From Microbulbifer harenosus (GTDB lineage Bacteria; Pseudomonadota; Gammaproteobacteria; Pseudomonadales; Cellvibrionaceae), in NCBI RefSeq assembly GCF_005771435.1, contig NZ_VANI01000008.1, positions 1 through 64,000 on the forward strand: a stretch of 64,000 bases of DNA, written 5' to 3'. Made by a program: the position numbers and the translations under genes. Numbering within the stretch: the stretch's first letter is position 1; the number at the start of each line of letters is the position of its first letter. The notes below the pieces were generated by a model. That model made no database searches and was not told where the DNA came from. It was given only the letters and a program-made list of their open reading frames with translations. Below are positions 8,206-17,256 of the stretch, one piece after another.

Positions 8206-10083
8206 ATGTCTTCTATTAATCAAGAAAAACGCATGATCCGGACGAAATGTCCGCTGGGCAAAGATATCTTTATAGCCACCGCGTTAACTGGCGAAGAACA
8301 TATATCCAAACCATACCGGTATCAGATTTCTCTACTGTCAGACAACCACGATATCGCGCAATCCGATATCGTCGGCAAGCCCTTCACCGCGAGTATTCAC
8401 TACAGCGAAACCGAGCGTCACATTGACGGCTTTATTACGCATTTTTCCATGCACGATGTGAACCCGGAAGGAATGCGCCAGTATATTGCCGTGATCCAAC
8501 CTGGTCTCTGGTTTACCAATCTGGCAGGTGAAAACCGGATCTTCGAGAAGAAGTCCGCAAAAGACATTATTAAGGAAGTACTCTCCAAGTATGGCAAGGA
8601 AATCAAGTTCAGCGAGAAGCTAAGCGCAGAGTATATCGCCCGGGAGTACTGCGTACAGTTCAATGAAACCGACTTTCAGTTTATAACCCGCCTGATGGCT
8701 CAGGAGGGTATCTCCTACTACTTCAAACAGGCCGACGGCAGTCACGAGCTGATCCTCTGTGATGAGCACAAAGATTTCTATGACTGTGCGTCAGAAAAAA
8801 TCGAGTACGACGGCGGCGGAAGTCATCCACGCAAGAATTCGGTTAGCAGCTGGCATCGGGACTTTCACTATCATGGTGGCGGTTTTGAGTTTCGGGACTA
8901 TAACGAGTTTACCGTCGACAAAGACAACCTTAAGAGCGTAAAAACGGCCAGCAAGCTCAATGGGGTCGACAGCTATATCCAGAGTCTTTACGGCCTGAAC
9001 CACTTTGAGGTGGATCGCGAACACCAACACAAATTCAGCGATAGTTATCATGGCGCCCTAGCCAAGCGGGCGATAGAAGCACAGGAAAGTCGCTTTGACG
9101 TAGGCCACGGCAGTAGTGACTGCCCGCCATTGGCGGCAGGGGGGTGCTTCCAACTAGAGCACACTATCAAATCAGAAAAGGGAAAATATCTGCTGACCTC
9201 GGTGCGAATCAACGCTACGGATGGCAACAGCGAAGAATCGTATTTCCGCAATACGTTCACTTGTATTCCTGAAAAGATCACACCGCGACCAGATCCTTTT
9301 GTCGGCAGCAACAAGATACTCTACCCGCAGGTCGCTGAAGTAGTCAGTGTAAAAGCGAGCGAATCATCCGGATCAAAGGACCCGTTTACTCAGGTCAAGG
9401 TGAAGTTTCCCTGGAATTCGTCCCAGAACAGCTGCTGGGTTCGGGTAATGCAGTCCTTTTCAGGGAAAAGCTGGGGTGCCAACTTTGTCCCGCGCGTTGG
9501 CCAAGAGGTTGTTATCAGCTACATCAATGGCGATCCGGAAAGACCGGTGGTCACCGGTGCCGTGTACAACGGAGACAACAACGGGCCCAATTACACCGCC
9601 ACTCAAAGCGGCTGGAAAACCCAGTACGAAAGTAGCAAGTTCAATGAATTCCGCTTTGACGACAAAGGGGGAGAAGAAGAAATCTATATGGAGGCAGGAA
9701 AGGACCACAACTTCCTAATCCATCATGACCAGTCGGGAAAAATTGATAACAACCAGACGCTGGAGATCAAGAAAAACCGCACCTTGACCATTACCGAGGG
9801 TAATGAGTCTGTAACGCTCAACAAAGGCAATCAGACAATCAAGCTCGATAGCGGTAATCAGAAACTGGATATTGGTGGTAGCCAGACAATCAGCGTCACT
9901 AATGCTATCAAGATCAGTTCCAACGCTTCCATTGAACTCAAAGTTGCGGGCAACAGCATCAAAATATCGCCATCGGGTATCACCATCAAGGGCACTACGC
10001 TTTCATGTAAGGGAGACGCTACGGCGGAGGTCGCTGCCAGTGGCATTCTCACGCTGAAAGGCGGACTTACCAAAATCAATTGA
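8206..10083 (+). CDS. vgrG: VgrG / TssI, T6SS spike protein
   Basis: 625 residues, the usual length of a VgrG with a short C-terminal extension. The gp27-like part (about 15-370) includes YCVQFNETDFQFITRLMAQEGISYYF. The gp5-like OB fold follows (QVKVKFPWNSSQNSCWVRVMQ, then VISYINGDPERPVVTGAVYN). The C-terminus is a repetitive beta-helix needle (NQTLEIKKNRTLTITEGNES..., then a DUF2345-like GNSIKISPSGITIKGTT). No enzyme domain is fused, so cargo should come from separate effectors or via PAAR. It forms the tail-spike trimer tipped by the PAAR protein encoded two genes on. The start is the first ATG consistent with the family's N-terminus. Confidence 0.95.
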   Translation: MSSINQEKRMIRTKCPLGKDIFIATALTGEEHISKPYRYQISLLSDNHDIAQSDIVGKPFTASIHYSETERHIDGFITHFSMHDVNPEGMRQYIAVIQPGLWFTNLAGENRIFEKKSAKDIIKEVLSKYGKEIKFSEKLSAEYIAREYCVQFNETDFQFITRLMAQEGISYYFKQADGSHELILCDEHKDFYDCASEKIEYDGGGSHPRKNSVSSWHRDFHYHGGGFEFRDYNEFTVDKDNLKSVKTASKLNGVDSYIQSLYGLNHFEVDREHQHKFSDSYHGALAKRAIEAQESRFDVGHGSSDCPPLAAGGCFQLEHTIKSEKGKYLLTSVRINATDGNSEESYFRNTFTCIPEKITPRPDPFVGSNKILYPQVAEVVSVKASESSGSKDPFTQVKVKFPWNSSQNSCWVRVMQSFSGKSWGANFVPRVGQEVVISYINGDPERPVVTGAVYNGDNNGPNYTATQSGWKTQYESSKFNEFRFDDKGGEEEIYMEAGKDHNFLIHHDQSGKIDNNQTLEIKKNRTLTITEGNESVTLNKGNQTIKLDSGNQKLDIGGSQTISVTNAIKISSNASIELKVAGNSIKISPSGITIKGTTLSCKGDATAEVAASGILTLKGGLTKIN

Positions 10084-10095
10084 TGAGGTTGTGCA

Positions 10096-10704
10096 ATGAC
10101 GGATCTGATAAAAATTCAGGCGGCGACAGCCGCAGAATTACTCCAGTACGTGGATATCAGCGAGGAAGCCAGCGGCTATGTGATACCTGATACCGCACCG
10201 GAGATCAGTATCAATCAGCTAATGGAAGCGGGGTTTTTCGCCGATGCCGTTAAGCTTCTGGCGCTTGGCTTACCCAAGCGAGAATCTGTCTGGTGGGCCT
10301 GCCTCTGCGCCAGAGATATTCACGGCCCCCAAACGGATGAAGACAATACCGGCGCTCTCGTAGCAGCGGAGAGCTGGGTGAAGAGCCCCACTGAAGAGCG
10401 CCGCCTGAATTGCAAAGGGTACGCGGAAAAAACCCGTTACAAGACGCCGGCCAGCTGGGCCGCAACGGCTGCAGCCTGGAGCCATGGCAGCCTGTCTGAC
10501 CCGGGGGAACCCGCTATCGAACCGCCCGCCCATCTCTACGCCCATGCCGTGGCTGGCAGCGTCACCCTGGCGGCGGTACTTTCCAACCCAGTAAATGCGG
10601 AGAAATCCTTTCAGCGCTTTTTGCAGCAAGGACTGGATCTGGCACGGGGCGGTAACGGAAAGACAGCAGCGCGTGCCACTGAAAATCAATTGGTGGAGAG
10701 CTGA
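10096..10704 (+). CDS. Conserved T6SS-linked hypothetical protein (DUF6931-like)
   Basis: 202 residues between vgrG (12 bp away) and PAAR (2 bp away), with a good ribosome site (GAGG). Visible features are an alpha-helical N-terminal half with LLALGLPKRESVWWACLCARD, a middle segment KTPASWAATAAAWSHGSLSDPG and a C-terminal Ala-rich helix ending SFQRFLQQGLDLARGGNG. It has no signal peptide and no enzyme motif I recognise. It resembles DUF6931-type proteins encoded beside VgrG and PAAR; that family name is from memory and unverified. Its position suggests an adaptor that loads cargo or PAAR onto VgrG, which is inference. A small effector is less likely because no immunity gene is adjacent. Confidence 0.6.
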   Translation: MTDLIKIQAATAAELLQYVDISEEASGYVIPDTAPEISINQLMEAGFFADAVKLLALGLPKRESVWWACLCARDIHGPQTDEDNTGALVAAESWVKSPTEERRLNCKGYAEKTRYKTPASWAATAAAWSHGSLSDPGEPAIEPPAHLYAHAVAGSVTLAAVLSNPVNAEKSFQRFLQQGLDLARGGNGKTAARATENQLVES

Positions 10705-10706
10705 AT

Positions 10707-11000
10707 ATGGGCAAGCCTGCATCACGCATCACGGATTTGCATGTCTGCCCCATGGTGACAGGTACGGTACCCCACGTTGGCGGGCCTATTTTGAGCCCCG
10801 GCGGTCCCACTGTGATTATCGGCGGCATGCCGTCGGCGACCGTCGGCAGCACCTGTACCTGCGTAGGGCCACCCGATTCCATTGTGATGGGAAGTACCAC
10901 GGTGCTCATCTGCAATAAACCTGCGGCACGCATGGGGGATTCTACGGCACACGGTGGAAAAATCGTCGTAGGATATCCGACGGTATTGATCGGCGGATAA
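10707..11000 (+). CDS. PAAR-domain spike-tip protein
   Basis: 97 residues, a stand-alone PAAR protein: MGKPASRITDLHVCPM, then VGGPILSPGGPTVIIGGMPSATVGSTCTCVGPPDSI, then ARMGDSTAHGGKIVVGYPTVLIGG. The His and Cys residues fit the PAAR metal site. PAAR proteins sharpen the VgrG trimer and can carry toxins; here there is no C-terminal extension. GGAGAG precedes the ATG. It is the last gene of the hcp unit, followed by a terminator shared with the convergent clpV. Confidence 0.93.
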   Translation: MGKPASRITDLHVCPMVTGTVPHVGGPILSPGGPTVIIGGMPSATVGSTCTCVGPPDSIVMGSTTVLICNKPAARMGDSTAHGGKIVVGYPTVLIGG

Positions 11001-11005
11001 AGAGA

Positions 11006-11035
11006 AGCCCTGCAGTGCAGGGCTTTATCGTTTTT
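11006..11035. terminator. Terminator between PAAR and clpV 3' ends
   Basis: The hairpin AGCCCTGCAGTGCAGGGCT (11006-11024) is followed by TTATCGTTTTT on the plus strand. It ends the hcp-vgrG-PAAR unit and may also serve the convergent minus-strand operon. Confidence 0.75.
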
Positions 11036-11046
11036 CCAGTATATTA

Positions 11047-13707
11047 TTAGCCATTCACGCGATAGCTGAAATCCCCCTCCTCCGACGCGCCGATATGCAC
11101 ACTGGAAATTTCCTCACCTTTCGCCATCTTGTCCAGACATTCACTGGCAAGTGAAGGCAGCAATGTCCGGTTCAGGATGACCTCGATATTACGCGCGCCG
11201 GTATCGGCTTCCTGGCAGCGAGCTACAATATTGATCAGCACATCCTCGTCGTAGCTGAAGGCTGCACCGTAGTGCTCTTTGACACGCTTTTCTATACGTC
11301 GCATATTGATGCGGCAAATTTCAACCAGGTTTTCATCGTCCAGCGGGTAGTATGCAATTACATTGGCACGCCCAAGGAAGGCCGGTTTGAACTTCTGCAG
11401 CAGATGCGGGCGGATGTTGTCGAGCAACACTTCCGGTTCTGGTTTTTCTTCCACCTGATTGAAGATTGCTCGGATTGCGTCTTCACCCGCGTTAGACGTC
11501 ATAATGATCACGGTATTTTTAAAGTCGATATCCCGACCTTCGCCGTCCTTGATGGTGCCCTTATCGAACAGGTTGTAGAAAATATCCTGTACACCAGGGT
11601 GCGCCTTTTCCATTTCGTCCAGCAGGATTACCGAATAAGGTTTCCGGCGAGCCGCCTCGGTCAACACGCCACCCTCGCCGTAGCCCACATACCCGGGAGG
11701 CGAGCCTAGTAGCATGGATACCTTGTGCTCCTCCTTGAACTCCGACATGTTGATCGTGGTGATACTCTGCTCGCCGCCGAACAATTCATCCGCAAGCGCC
11801 AGCGCAGTTTCGGTTTTACCGACACCACTCGTGCCACAGAACAGGAATACACCCACCGGCTTGCGGGGATCAGTCAGGCCCGCGCGCGATGTGCGGATCG
11901 CCTGTGCTACGGCCTCTAGCGCATGTGGCTGGCCGATCACCCGTTTGTTCAGACGGTAGGCAAGACTCTGTACGGCGGCGATTTCGTCGCTGACCATTTT
12001 CCCGACGGGAATGCCAGTCCAGTTGGCTATCACTTCGGCGATGGATTGCTCATCCACCGCGGGTTGCATCAGCGGTGTGTCGCTCTGAACTTCACGCAAT
12101 TCGCTGCTGAGGTTTTGCAACTGTTGTTTCAGATCCCCCAACAGCGACGGATCTACGGATCCATCATCCTGTAGCCGGGCAAATTCCTCATCGATTTGGT
12201 CACGCAGTGCTTGAATCTGCGCGATGAGCTCCAGTTCCTGGCGCTGCTGATTCTGCAGTTTCTCAAGTTGTTGCTGCGCTTCCAGCTTTTGTGCCTGAAG
12301 CTCCTGCAGGTACTCCTCGTGTACACCGCTCGCGGCATTTTCCCGCTGCAGTTTCTCTATGGTTCTGCTCGCGCTGGCAATAATGCGTTGCACATCTTCG
12401 ATGGCGCCGGGGGTGGCCGACTGGCTCAAAGCCACCCGCGCACAAGCGGTGTCCAGCAGACTTACAGACTTGTCCGGCAATTGGCGGCCGGGAATGTAGC
12501 GGTGGGAGAGTTTAACCGACGCCACTACCGCTTCATCCAGAATGCGGACCTTATGGTGACTCTCGAGGGTGCCGGCAATGCCGCGCATCATATCAATTGC
12601 TTTGTTTTCATCGGGCTCCTCCACTTTTACCACCTGAAAGCGGCGGGTCAGCGCAGGATCGCGTTCAAAGTACTTCTTGTATTCCGCCCAGGTGGTGGCC
12701 GCAATGGTTCGGAGCTCGCCGCGCGCCAGCGCAGGCTTCAGCAGGTTGGCGGCGTCACCCTGCCCCTCCTTGCCTCCCGCGCCGATCATTGTATGCGCCT
12801 CGTCAATAAACAGGATGATGGGCTTGGCCGATGCGCGCACCTCTTCAATCACGGATTTCAGGCGGTTTTCAAACTCCCCTTTTACGCTCGCGCCGGCCTG
12901 TAGCAGGCCGAGATCCAGAGTTCTTACGCTGACATCCCGCAGAGGTTCCGGCACATCACCGCTGACGATTCGCAGGGCAAACCCCTCCACCACCGCGGTT
13001 TTTCCGACCCCGGCTTCACCGGTCAGAATCGGATTGTTCTGTCGGCGGCGGGTGAGGATATCAATGCACTGACGAATTTCCTCATCGCGTCCCAGTACCG
13101 GGTCAATCTCTCCTTTAGCGGCCCTGTCGGTAAGGTTGACGGTGTACTTGTCGAGCGCCGGGGCCTTGCTCGCGACTGCAGCCACCGCCGCACCGTCGCC
13201 ACTGTCAACCGCGCCACTGAGTGCTGAGGACTCACCGCTGCGACCGAACATCGCACGGGCGGTTTCGCGAATGGATTCCGGGGCAACGGCCTTTAACTCC
13301 GGGCAGGACTCCAGCAGCTGGCGCCGGGAGGATTCATCCAACAACAGTGCTGCAAGCAGATGCCCGGAGCTCACCGCACGGTGGCCATAATCGATAGACG
13401 CGAGCATCCAGCTGTTTTTGGCCGCTTCGACAATCGTAGGCGACAGTGCCGCAGGGCGGCTGCTGCCGGATTTGAAGCGTGCTATCGCGGTTGCCAACTG
13501 CCGGGCAACATTCGATGGGTTTACGTCGTGCTTTTCCAGCAGATGGTAGAAATCCGTATCCGACTGATCCAGCAGTTTCAGCAGCCAGTGTTCCAACTCA
13601 ACATTGTACTGGCTCTGGGCCAGGCACAATCCTGCCGCGCCTTCGAGAGAGTCGCGCATGAATGGCGTCATGGTGTCCACGAGCCGTTTGAGATCTATAT
13701 TGATCAT
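11047..13707 (-). CDS. tssH: ClpV / TssH, AAA+ sheath-recycling ATPase
   Basis: 886 residues with the ClpB-like architecture: Clp-N repeats (about 1-150), a first AAA+ module with Walker A GEAGVGKT, a coiled-coil insertion (rich in Gln and Leu, shorter than in ClpB), and a second AAA+ with GTSGVGKT and the Walker B-like VILLDEMEKAHP. ClpV disassembles contracted TssBC sheaths so they can be reused. It is the last gene of the tssA-to-clpV block, 56 bp after tssG. AGGGAA precedes the ATG. Confidence 0.95.
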   Translation of the reverse strand: MINIDLKRLVDTMTPFMRDSLEGAAGLCLAQSQYNVELEHWLLKLLDQSDTDFYHLLEKHDVNPSNVARQLATAIARFKSGSSRPAALSPTIVEAAKNSWMLASIDYGHRAVSSGHLLAALLLDESSRRQLLESCPELKAVAPESIRETARAMFGRSGESSALSGAVDSGDGAAVAAVASKAPALDKYTVNLTDRAAKGEIDPVLGRDEEIRQCIDILTRRRQNNPILTGEAGVGKTAVVEGFALRIVSGDVPEPLRDVSVRTLDLGLLQAGASVKGEFENRLKSVIEEVRASAKPIILFIDEAHTMIGAGGKEGQGDAANLLKPALARGELRTIAATTWAEYKKYFERDPALTRRFQVVKVEEPDENKAIDMMRGIAGTLESHHKVRILDEAVVASVKLSHRYIPGRQLPDKSVSLLDTACARVALSQSATPGAIEDVQRIIASASRTIEKLQRENAASGVHEEYLQELQAQKLEAQQQLEKLQNQQRQELELIAQIQALRDQIDEEFARLQDDGSVDPSLLGDLKQQLQNLSSELREVQSDTPLMQPAVDEQSIAEVIANWTGIPVGKMVSDEIAAVQSLAYRLNKRVIGQPHALEAVAQAIRTSRAGLTDPRKPVGVFLFCGTSGVGKTETALALADELFGGEQSITTINMSEFKEEHKVSMLLGSPPGYVGYGEGGVLTEAARRKPYSVILLDEMEKAHPGVQDIFYNLFDKGTIKDGEGRDIDFKNTVIIMTSNAGEDAIRAIFNQVEEKPEPEVLLDNIRPHLLQKFKPAFLGRANVIAYYPLDDENLVEICRINMRRIEKRVKEHYGAAFSYDEDVLINIVARCQEADTGARNIEVILNRTLLPSLASECLDKMAKGEEISSVHIGASEEGDFSYRVNG

Positions 13708-13763
13708 GGCATGTATTCCCTTATTGGAATCCTTGTTGTTATCAATGAACTACGAACTGATTG

Positions 13764-14987
13764 TCATGCCGCCGGAAGTACTTCATCCGGCGACACATGA
13801 TCCGCGCTCAGATTGATTTCCACCCGCTCGTCATACTGGTGATCGCTGGACATATGGGTGTTCCACCCGAGCAAAGGCTGATTGTCATTATCGGTGGCCA
13901 GCTGCACCGGTGCGACCTGCCCGGTATAAAGGGAAACCGAAATCTCGAAATCCATTTCGATTCCCGCCGATAGCTGCACAAAAGATTTCAGCGCTTCCAA
14001 CTTTTCGCTGCCAGGGGCTATGGCCATATGCTCTTCATAGGCCATAGGCTCAATCACTACACGGAACTTGTTCTGCGCCTGAAAGCAGTGCGTACCAAGA
14101 ATGGTATCGGTACCCAGACGATTGTTTACACCGAGCGGTGCCTCAGGCCCAGGCAGACGGGTCAGAACATCTTCCGGCAATGCATCCCAGCGCCCCTGAA
14201 ACTGCTCGATGGAGACCTGCAAACCGAAGTACTGCCGGATCATGCTGGCGAGTGCCGCGGCAGAACACTGCTGACGGCCGAGGTGTCCCGCCATGCCATA
14301 GAGCGCCTCGTCCGGCATTGGCAGGCGATAGCGCATTTCACTGGTGCCAAGCCCCGCAACGGATGCCAGCGCCTGGCTGAATGCGTCTAGATCTCGCGTG
14401 TTGCGCAGACGCGCACTCTCGTAGTTGACCGGCAGCTGATACTTATGCCATGCGCGATAAAACAGAGATATATTTCTGTGGTGAAAAATATCAAGAAAAT
14501 CTTTCAGCGCCGCATTCTTTTCTTTCAGTTCGCGCTGAACCACCTCTGTCATGTAGTAGGGCATCACACCCTGACTCCCGATCAGCCCTCCAAAGCCGAC
14601 CTCCATGCACCACTGTTTTTGTAGCTCTTGCTCGCGACGGTGTGCGGCCGGTTGCTCCAATACGTCCGGCGCCATTCCCGCAGATTTGTCCTGCTGATCG
14701 TTACTTTCGCTGTTGAGTTCCCGTGAACTCAGCTTGAGCACATCGGCCGCAATAAATGACAGTGATGACTGGGCGTAGAACCGCAATAGCTCGCGTCCGG
14801 GCGGTGCACCGCTCGCCAGTTGCTCGGTGGCGAATGCCACCTTTGCTTGCGCACCCGCATTGTCATGTCCGATCAACAACACCGAGCGCTCAAGCGTGCG
14901 CACCGCCTGGAAAAATTCGAAGCGGTAAGGAGCCTCTTGCAGCTGTTGGACTACACTAAGGCTTTGTCGCCGGCGCGAGGCGGCCAT
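13764..14987 (-). CDS. tssG: TssG, T6SS baseplate subunit
   Basis: 407 residues. The family signature sits at the start (YRFEFFQAVRTLER), with later blocks FGGLIGSQGVMPYYMTEVVQRE, FLDIFHHRNISLFYRAWHKY and VNNRLGTDTILGTHCF. TssG joins TssE, TssF and TssK in the baseplate wedge. The ATG overlaps the end of tssF by 37 nt. No later ATG or GTG precedes the conserved region, so the overlap appears real and suggests translational coupling. Confidence 0.93.
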   Translation of the reverse strand: MAASRRRQSLSVVQQLQEAPYRFEFFQAVRTLERSVLLIGHDNAGAQAKVAFATEQLASGAPPGRELLRFYAQSSLSFIAADVLKLSSRELNSESNDQQDKSAGMAPDVLEQPAAHRREQELQKQWCMEVGFGGLIGSQGVMPYYMTEVVQRELKEKNAALKDFLDIFHHRNISLFYRAWHKYQLPVNYESARLRNTRDLDAFSQALASVAGLGTSEMRYRLPMPDEALYGMAGHLGRQQCSAAALASMIRQYFGLQVSIEQFQGRWDALPEDVLTRLPGPEAPLGVNNRLGTDTILGTHCFQAQNKFRVVIEPMAYEEHMAIAPGSEKLEALKSFVQLSAGIEMDFEISVSLYTGQVAPVQLATDNDNQPLLGWNTHMSSDHQYDERVEINLSADHVSPDEVLPAA

Positions 14988-16780
14988 CGCTTCAATTCTC
15001 CATCGCGACCGCTCAAACGAGCGATCAGTCGGGTAAAGGAATTTATCGAACAGTAGAGTCCGAGAAAGCGTTCAATCACACTGGCATACAGCAGTGGACT
15101 GGTTCCCGCGAGCATCATTGCATCCAATTCGATAGTGACTTCGGTGCCGCGGCACAATACAACGCTGGTGTCCACCTGAATTGGTGCGGTGATCGGTCGT
15201 GCGTCGAGTTTCAGCAGAGATTCGATCAGGTTTCTGGTGCTTCCGGAATTTCGGAAGTCGTACAGCCGGAAAATCTCCTTAAGCACATCGCACCCCCCGC
15301 TTCCGCTGACTGACAGATGATTGAGGTTCAGGTGGGAAATCAGCCGCCAATAGCCCCGGTCACGTCGCGGTGGGCGAAGTGTTGTGGTGGGCGGTACTAC
15401 ACAGCTGATCCGTTTGGCCGGTGCATCGCCGTCGACGATGGACAAATACGGCTGCGCGTTCCCCGTAGGTAGCTTCTTCGGCAGATTGCGGTTGGTGCAG
15501 GTGAGCCTGATATCGAGGGTCTGGTCGCTCACCTGATGCGGGTTGAATTCCAGGTCCACCAGGCTGATATCCACTTCCGACGCCGGTTCATTGCGGTGCT
15601 CCCCCTCTACGACATCGCGACGGCGCACAAACCAGAACGCATTTTTTTTAAGGTTGTGCTGGCTGTGCTGAATGCCATAAAACGGTCTGTAGTGGGTTGT
15701 TTCGCCACTGGCGGCAGTGGCATTAACGTCGTCGACGGAATATACCTCAAGGCCGTCGGCACGCCTTACATCCGGTACCACATGGTAAGAGTACTGGGTA
15801 TGGGTGAGCGGAATAGGATCGGCGCTCTGGGAAAACAAATTCACGACGGGTGTACAGCCGAGCGCGAACATACTGGGGGCCAATTGCTTTTCCAGCTCGT
15901 CGTGAGATTCGGACAAATAGAAATACAGATTCAGAGTATCCGCGTAATGCTCATCAATGGCGTCGTTCAGCGCGGTGATGTCAATAAAGTGGAATTTTTC
16001 CGGAAAGGCAAAATATTCCGTGAGTAAACGGTAGCCGATAAATGCCGTATCCGGGTATGGAAGCAGCCCCTCATCCTGCTCAAGGCCGACCTGGCGAAGG
16101 ATTTCCGGTTCCAGCTTTACCGGGTGCGGATCACCCTCGCCATTAGCGACCACGACTTTGACGCAGCGGGTCAGCAGCAGATCGTAAAGGTCGTAGATAT
16201 GGCTCGGCTGACCGCGCAGAAAAAAGCGCAGTTTTGCGGGCTTCAGTTCGGAAAAACGCATATCAATACTGAATGTTTTCAGTGACAGCTTGAGGACCGC
16301 GTTCGCGCCGTGGATCTCGTTGCACCCCGGTGCAATAAATGGCCGAGGCATCAGGGTTGCTGACTCTACCCGGAACGGACAGATATCTACTGGGTAGCGA
16401 CTGGTGAACCGGCAGGTCTGTCCCTGAAAACTTTCACTTTCAAGTAATGTGTCCGCGCCGATGTGAACGATACCATCGAGATCCGACTCCGGCTCGAACT
16501 GTACGATTGCGCAGGATGGAATTGGCCGCAGGTAATGCGGGTACAGGGTTTCCAGCATCGCATCGGTCAGTTCCGGGAAGTCATCATTCAACTTCTGCTG
16601 TACGCGTGCGTTCATGTAGGCAAACCCGGATAGCAGGCGACCTACCAGAGGATCATCTACGGTATCCGTATCCAGCTGCAGGCGCGAAGCAGCGGCGGGA
16701 TGCATACGCGCGAACTCAGCGGCGGTCTGCTGCACAAATGCCAGCTCCCGCTCATACAGGTCGAGCAGTTTCTCACTCAT
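14951..16780 (-). CDS. tssF: TssF, T6SS baseplate subunit
   Basis: 609 residues beginning MSEKLLDLYERELAFVQQTAAEFARMHP, the classic TssF start. The segments DPLVGRLLSGFAYMNARVQQKL and LLKLDARPITAPIQVDTSVVLCRGTEVTIELD are typical. TssF forms the wedge core with TssG. The start codon overlaps the tssE stop (TAATG) and the 3' end overlaps tssG, so tssE-F-G are tightly coupled. Confidence 0.95.
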   Translation of the reverse strand: MSEKLLDLYERELAFVQQTAAEFARMHPAAASRLQLDTDTVDDPLVGRLLSGFAYMNARVQQKLNDDFPELTDAMLETLYPHYLRPIPSCAIVQFEPESDLDGIVHIGADTLLESESFQGQTCRFTSRYPVDICPFRVESATLMPRPFIAPGCNEIHGANAVLKLSLKTFSIDMRFSELKPAKLRFFLRGQPSHIYDLYDLLLTRCVKVVVANGEGDPHPVKLEPEILRQVGLEQDEGLLPYPDTAFIGYRLLTEYFAFPEKFHFIDITALNDAIDEHYADTLNLYFYLSESHDELEKQLAPSMFALGCTPVVNLFSQSADPIPLTHTQYSYHVVPDVRRADGLEVYSVDDVNATAASGETTHYRPFYGIQHSQHNLKKNAFWFVRRRDVVEGEHRNEPASEVDISLVDLEFNPHQVSDQTLDIRLTCTNRNLPKKLPTGNAQPYLSIVDGDAPAKRISCVVPPTTTLRPPRRDRGYWRLISHLNLNHLSVSGSGGCDVLKEIFRLYDFRNSGSTRNLIESLLKLDARPITAPIQVDTSVVLCRGTEVTIELDAMMLAGTSPLLYASVIERFLGLYCSINSFTRLIARLSGRDGELKRWPPRAGDKALV

Positions 16781-17256
16781 TATCTGACCTCCGATACATC
16801 AACCAGCTGGGTAACCGGATTGAGTGCCGAGTCGAATACAATGACCTCCGCCGCGGGATTGACGTGCAGCACCGCCTCGACTCTGAACCGGATACTGGGA
16901 TCTTCCACATCCACGTTTTGTTGCGTCGTCACCTTTACCGAGCGGATGCGCGGCTCAAAATTCATGATGGTCCGCTCGATTTCACGGCAAAACTTCCGAC
17001 GATTTTCGCCGGATGTAAGGTTTATCGTCGACAAATCCGGTAAGCCGAAGTTGACATTGGAATTCTCAAGGTGGCTATGACTTTCTGGTGCCGACATGCA
17101 GCGGTAACGGGTATTGAACAGATACTCAAGATCTCGCCGCACCCCCTCTCGCAACTGGCGCAGAACCTGGTGCGGGCGATACAGATCCATGTCCGCAGAC
17201 GACGCCAATAACCGATCCAGCAGTGGCGCCAGCAGTCGTTTTTCCTTACTGACCAT
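16780..17256 (-). CDS. tssE: TssE, gp25-like baseplate protein
   Basis: 158 residues with a gp25-like lysozyme-fold domain: VRRDLEYLFNTRYRC, NFGLPDLS, EIERTIMNFEPRIRSVKV. It nucleates sheath assembly at the baseplate. The start is ATG 17256, which shares its A with the upstream tssC-like stop (TGATG); a TTG one codon earlier is less likely. Confidence 0.93.
   Translation of the reverse strand: MVSKEKRLLAPLLDRLLASSADMDLYRPHQVLRQLREGVRRDLEYLFNTRYRCMSAPESHSHLENSNVNFGLPDLSTINLTSGENRRKFCREIERTIMNFEPRIRSVKVTTQQNVDVEDPSIRFRVEAVLHVNPAAEVIVFDSALNPVTQLVDVSEVR

Noticed and set aside
10096..10704. Effector-immunity pair between vgrG and PAAR
   Set aside because: Only one gene is there and it has no toxin motif or membrane segment.
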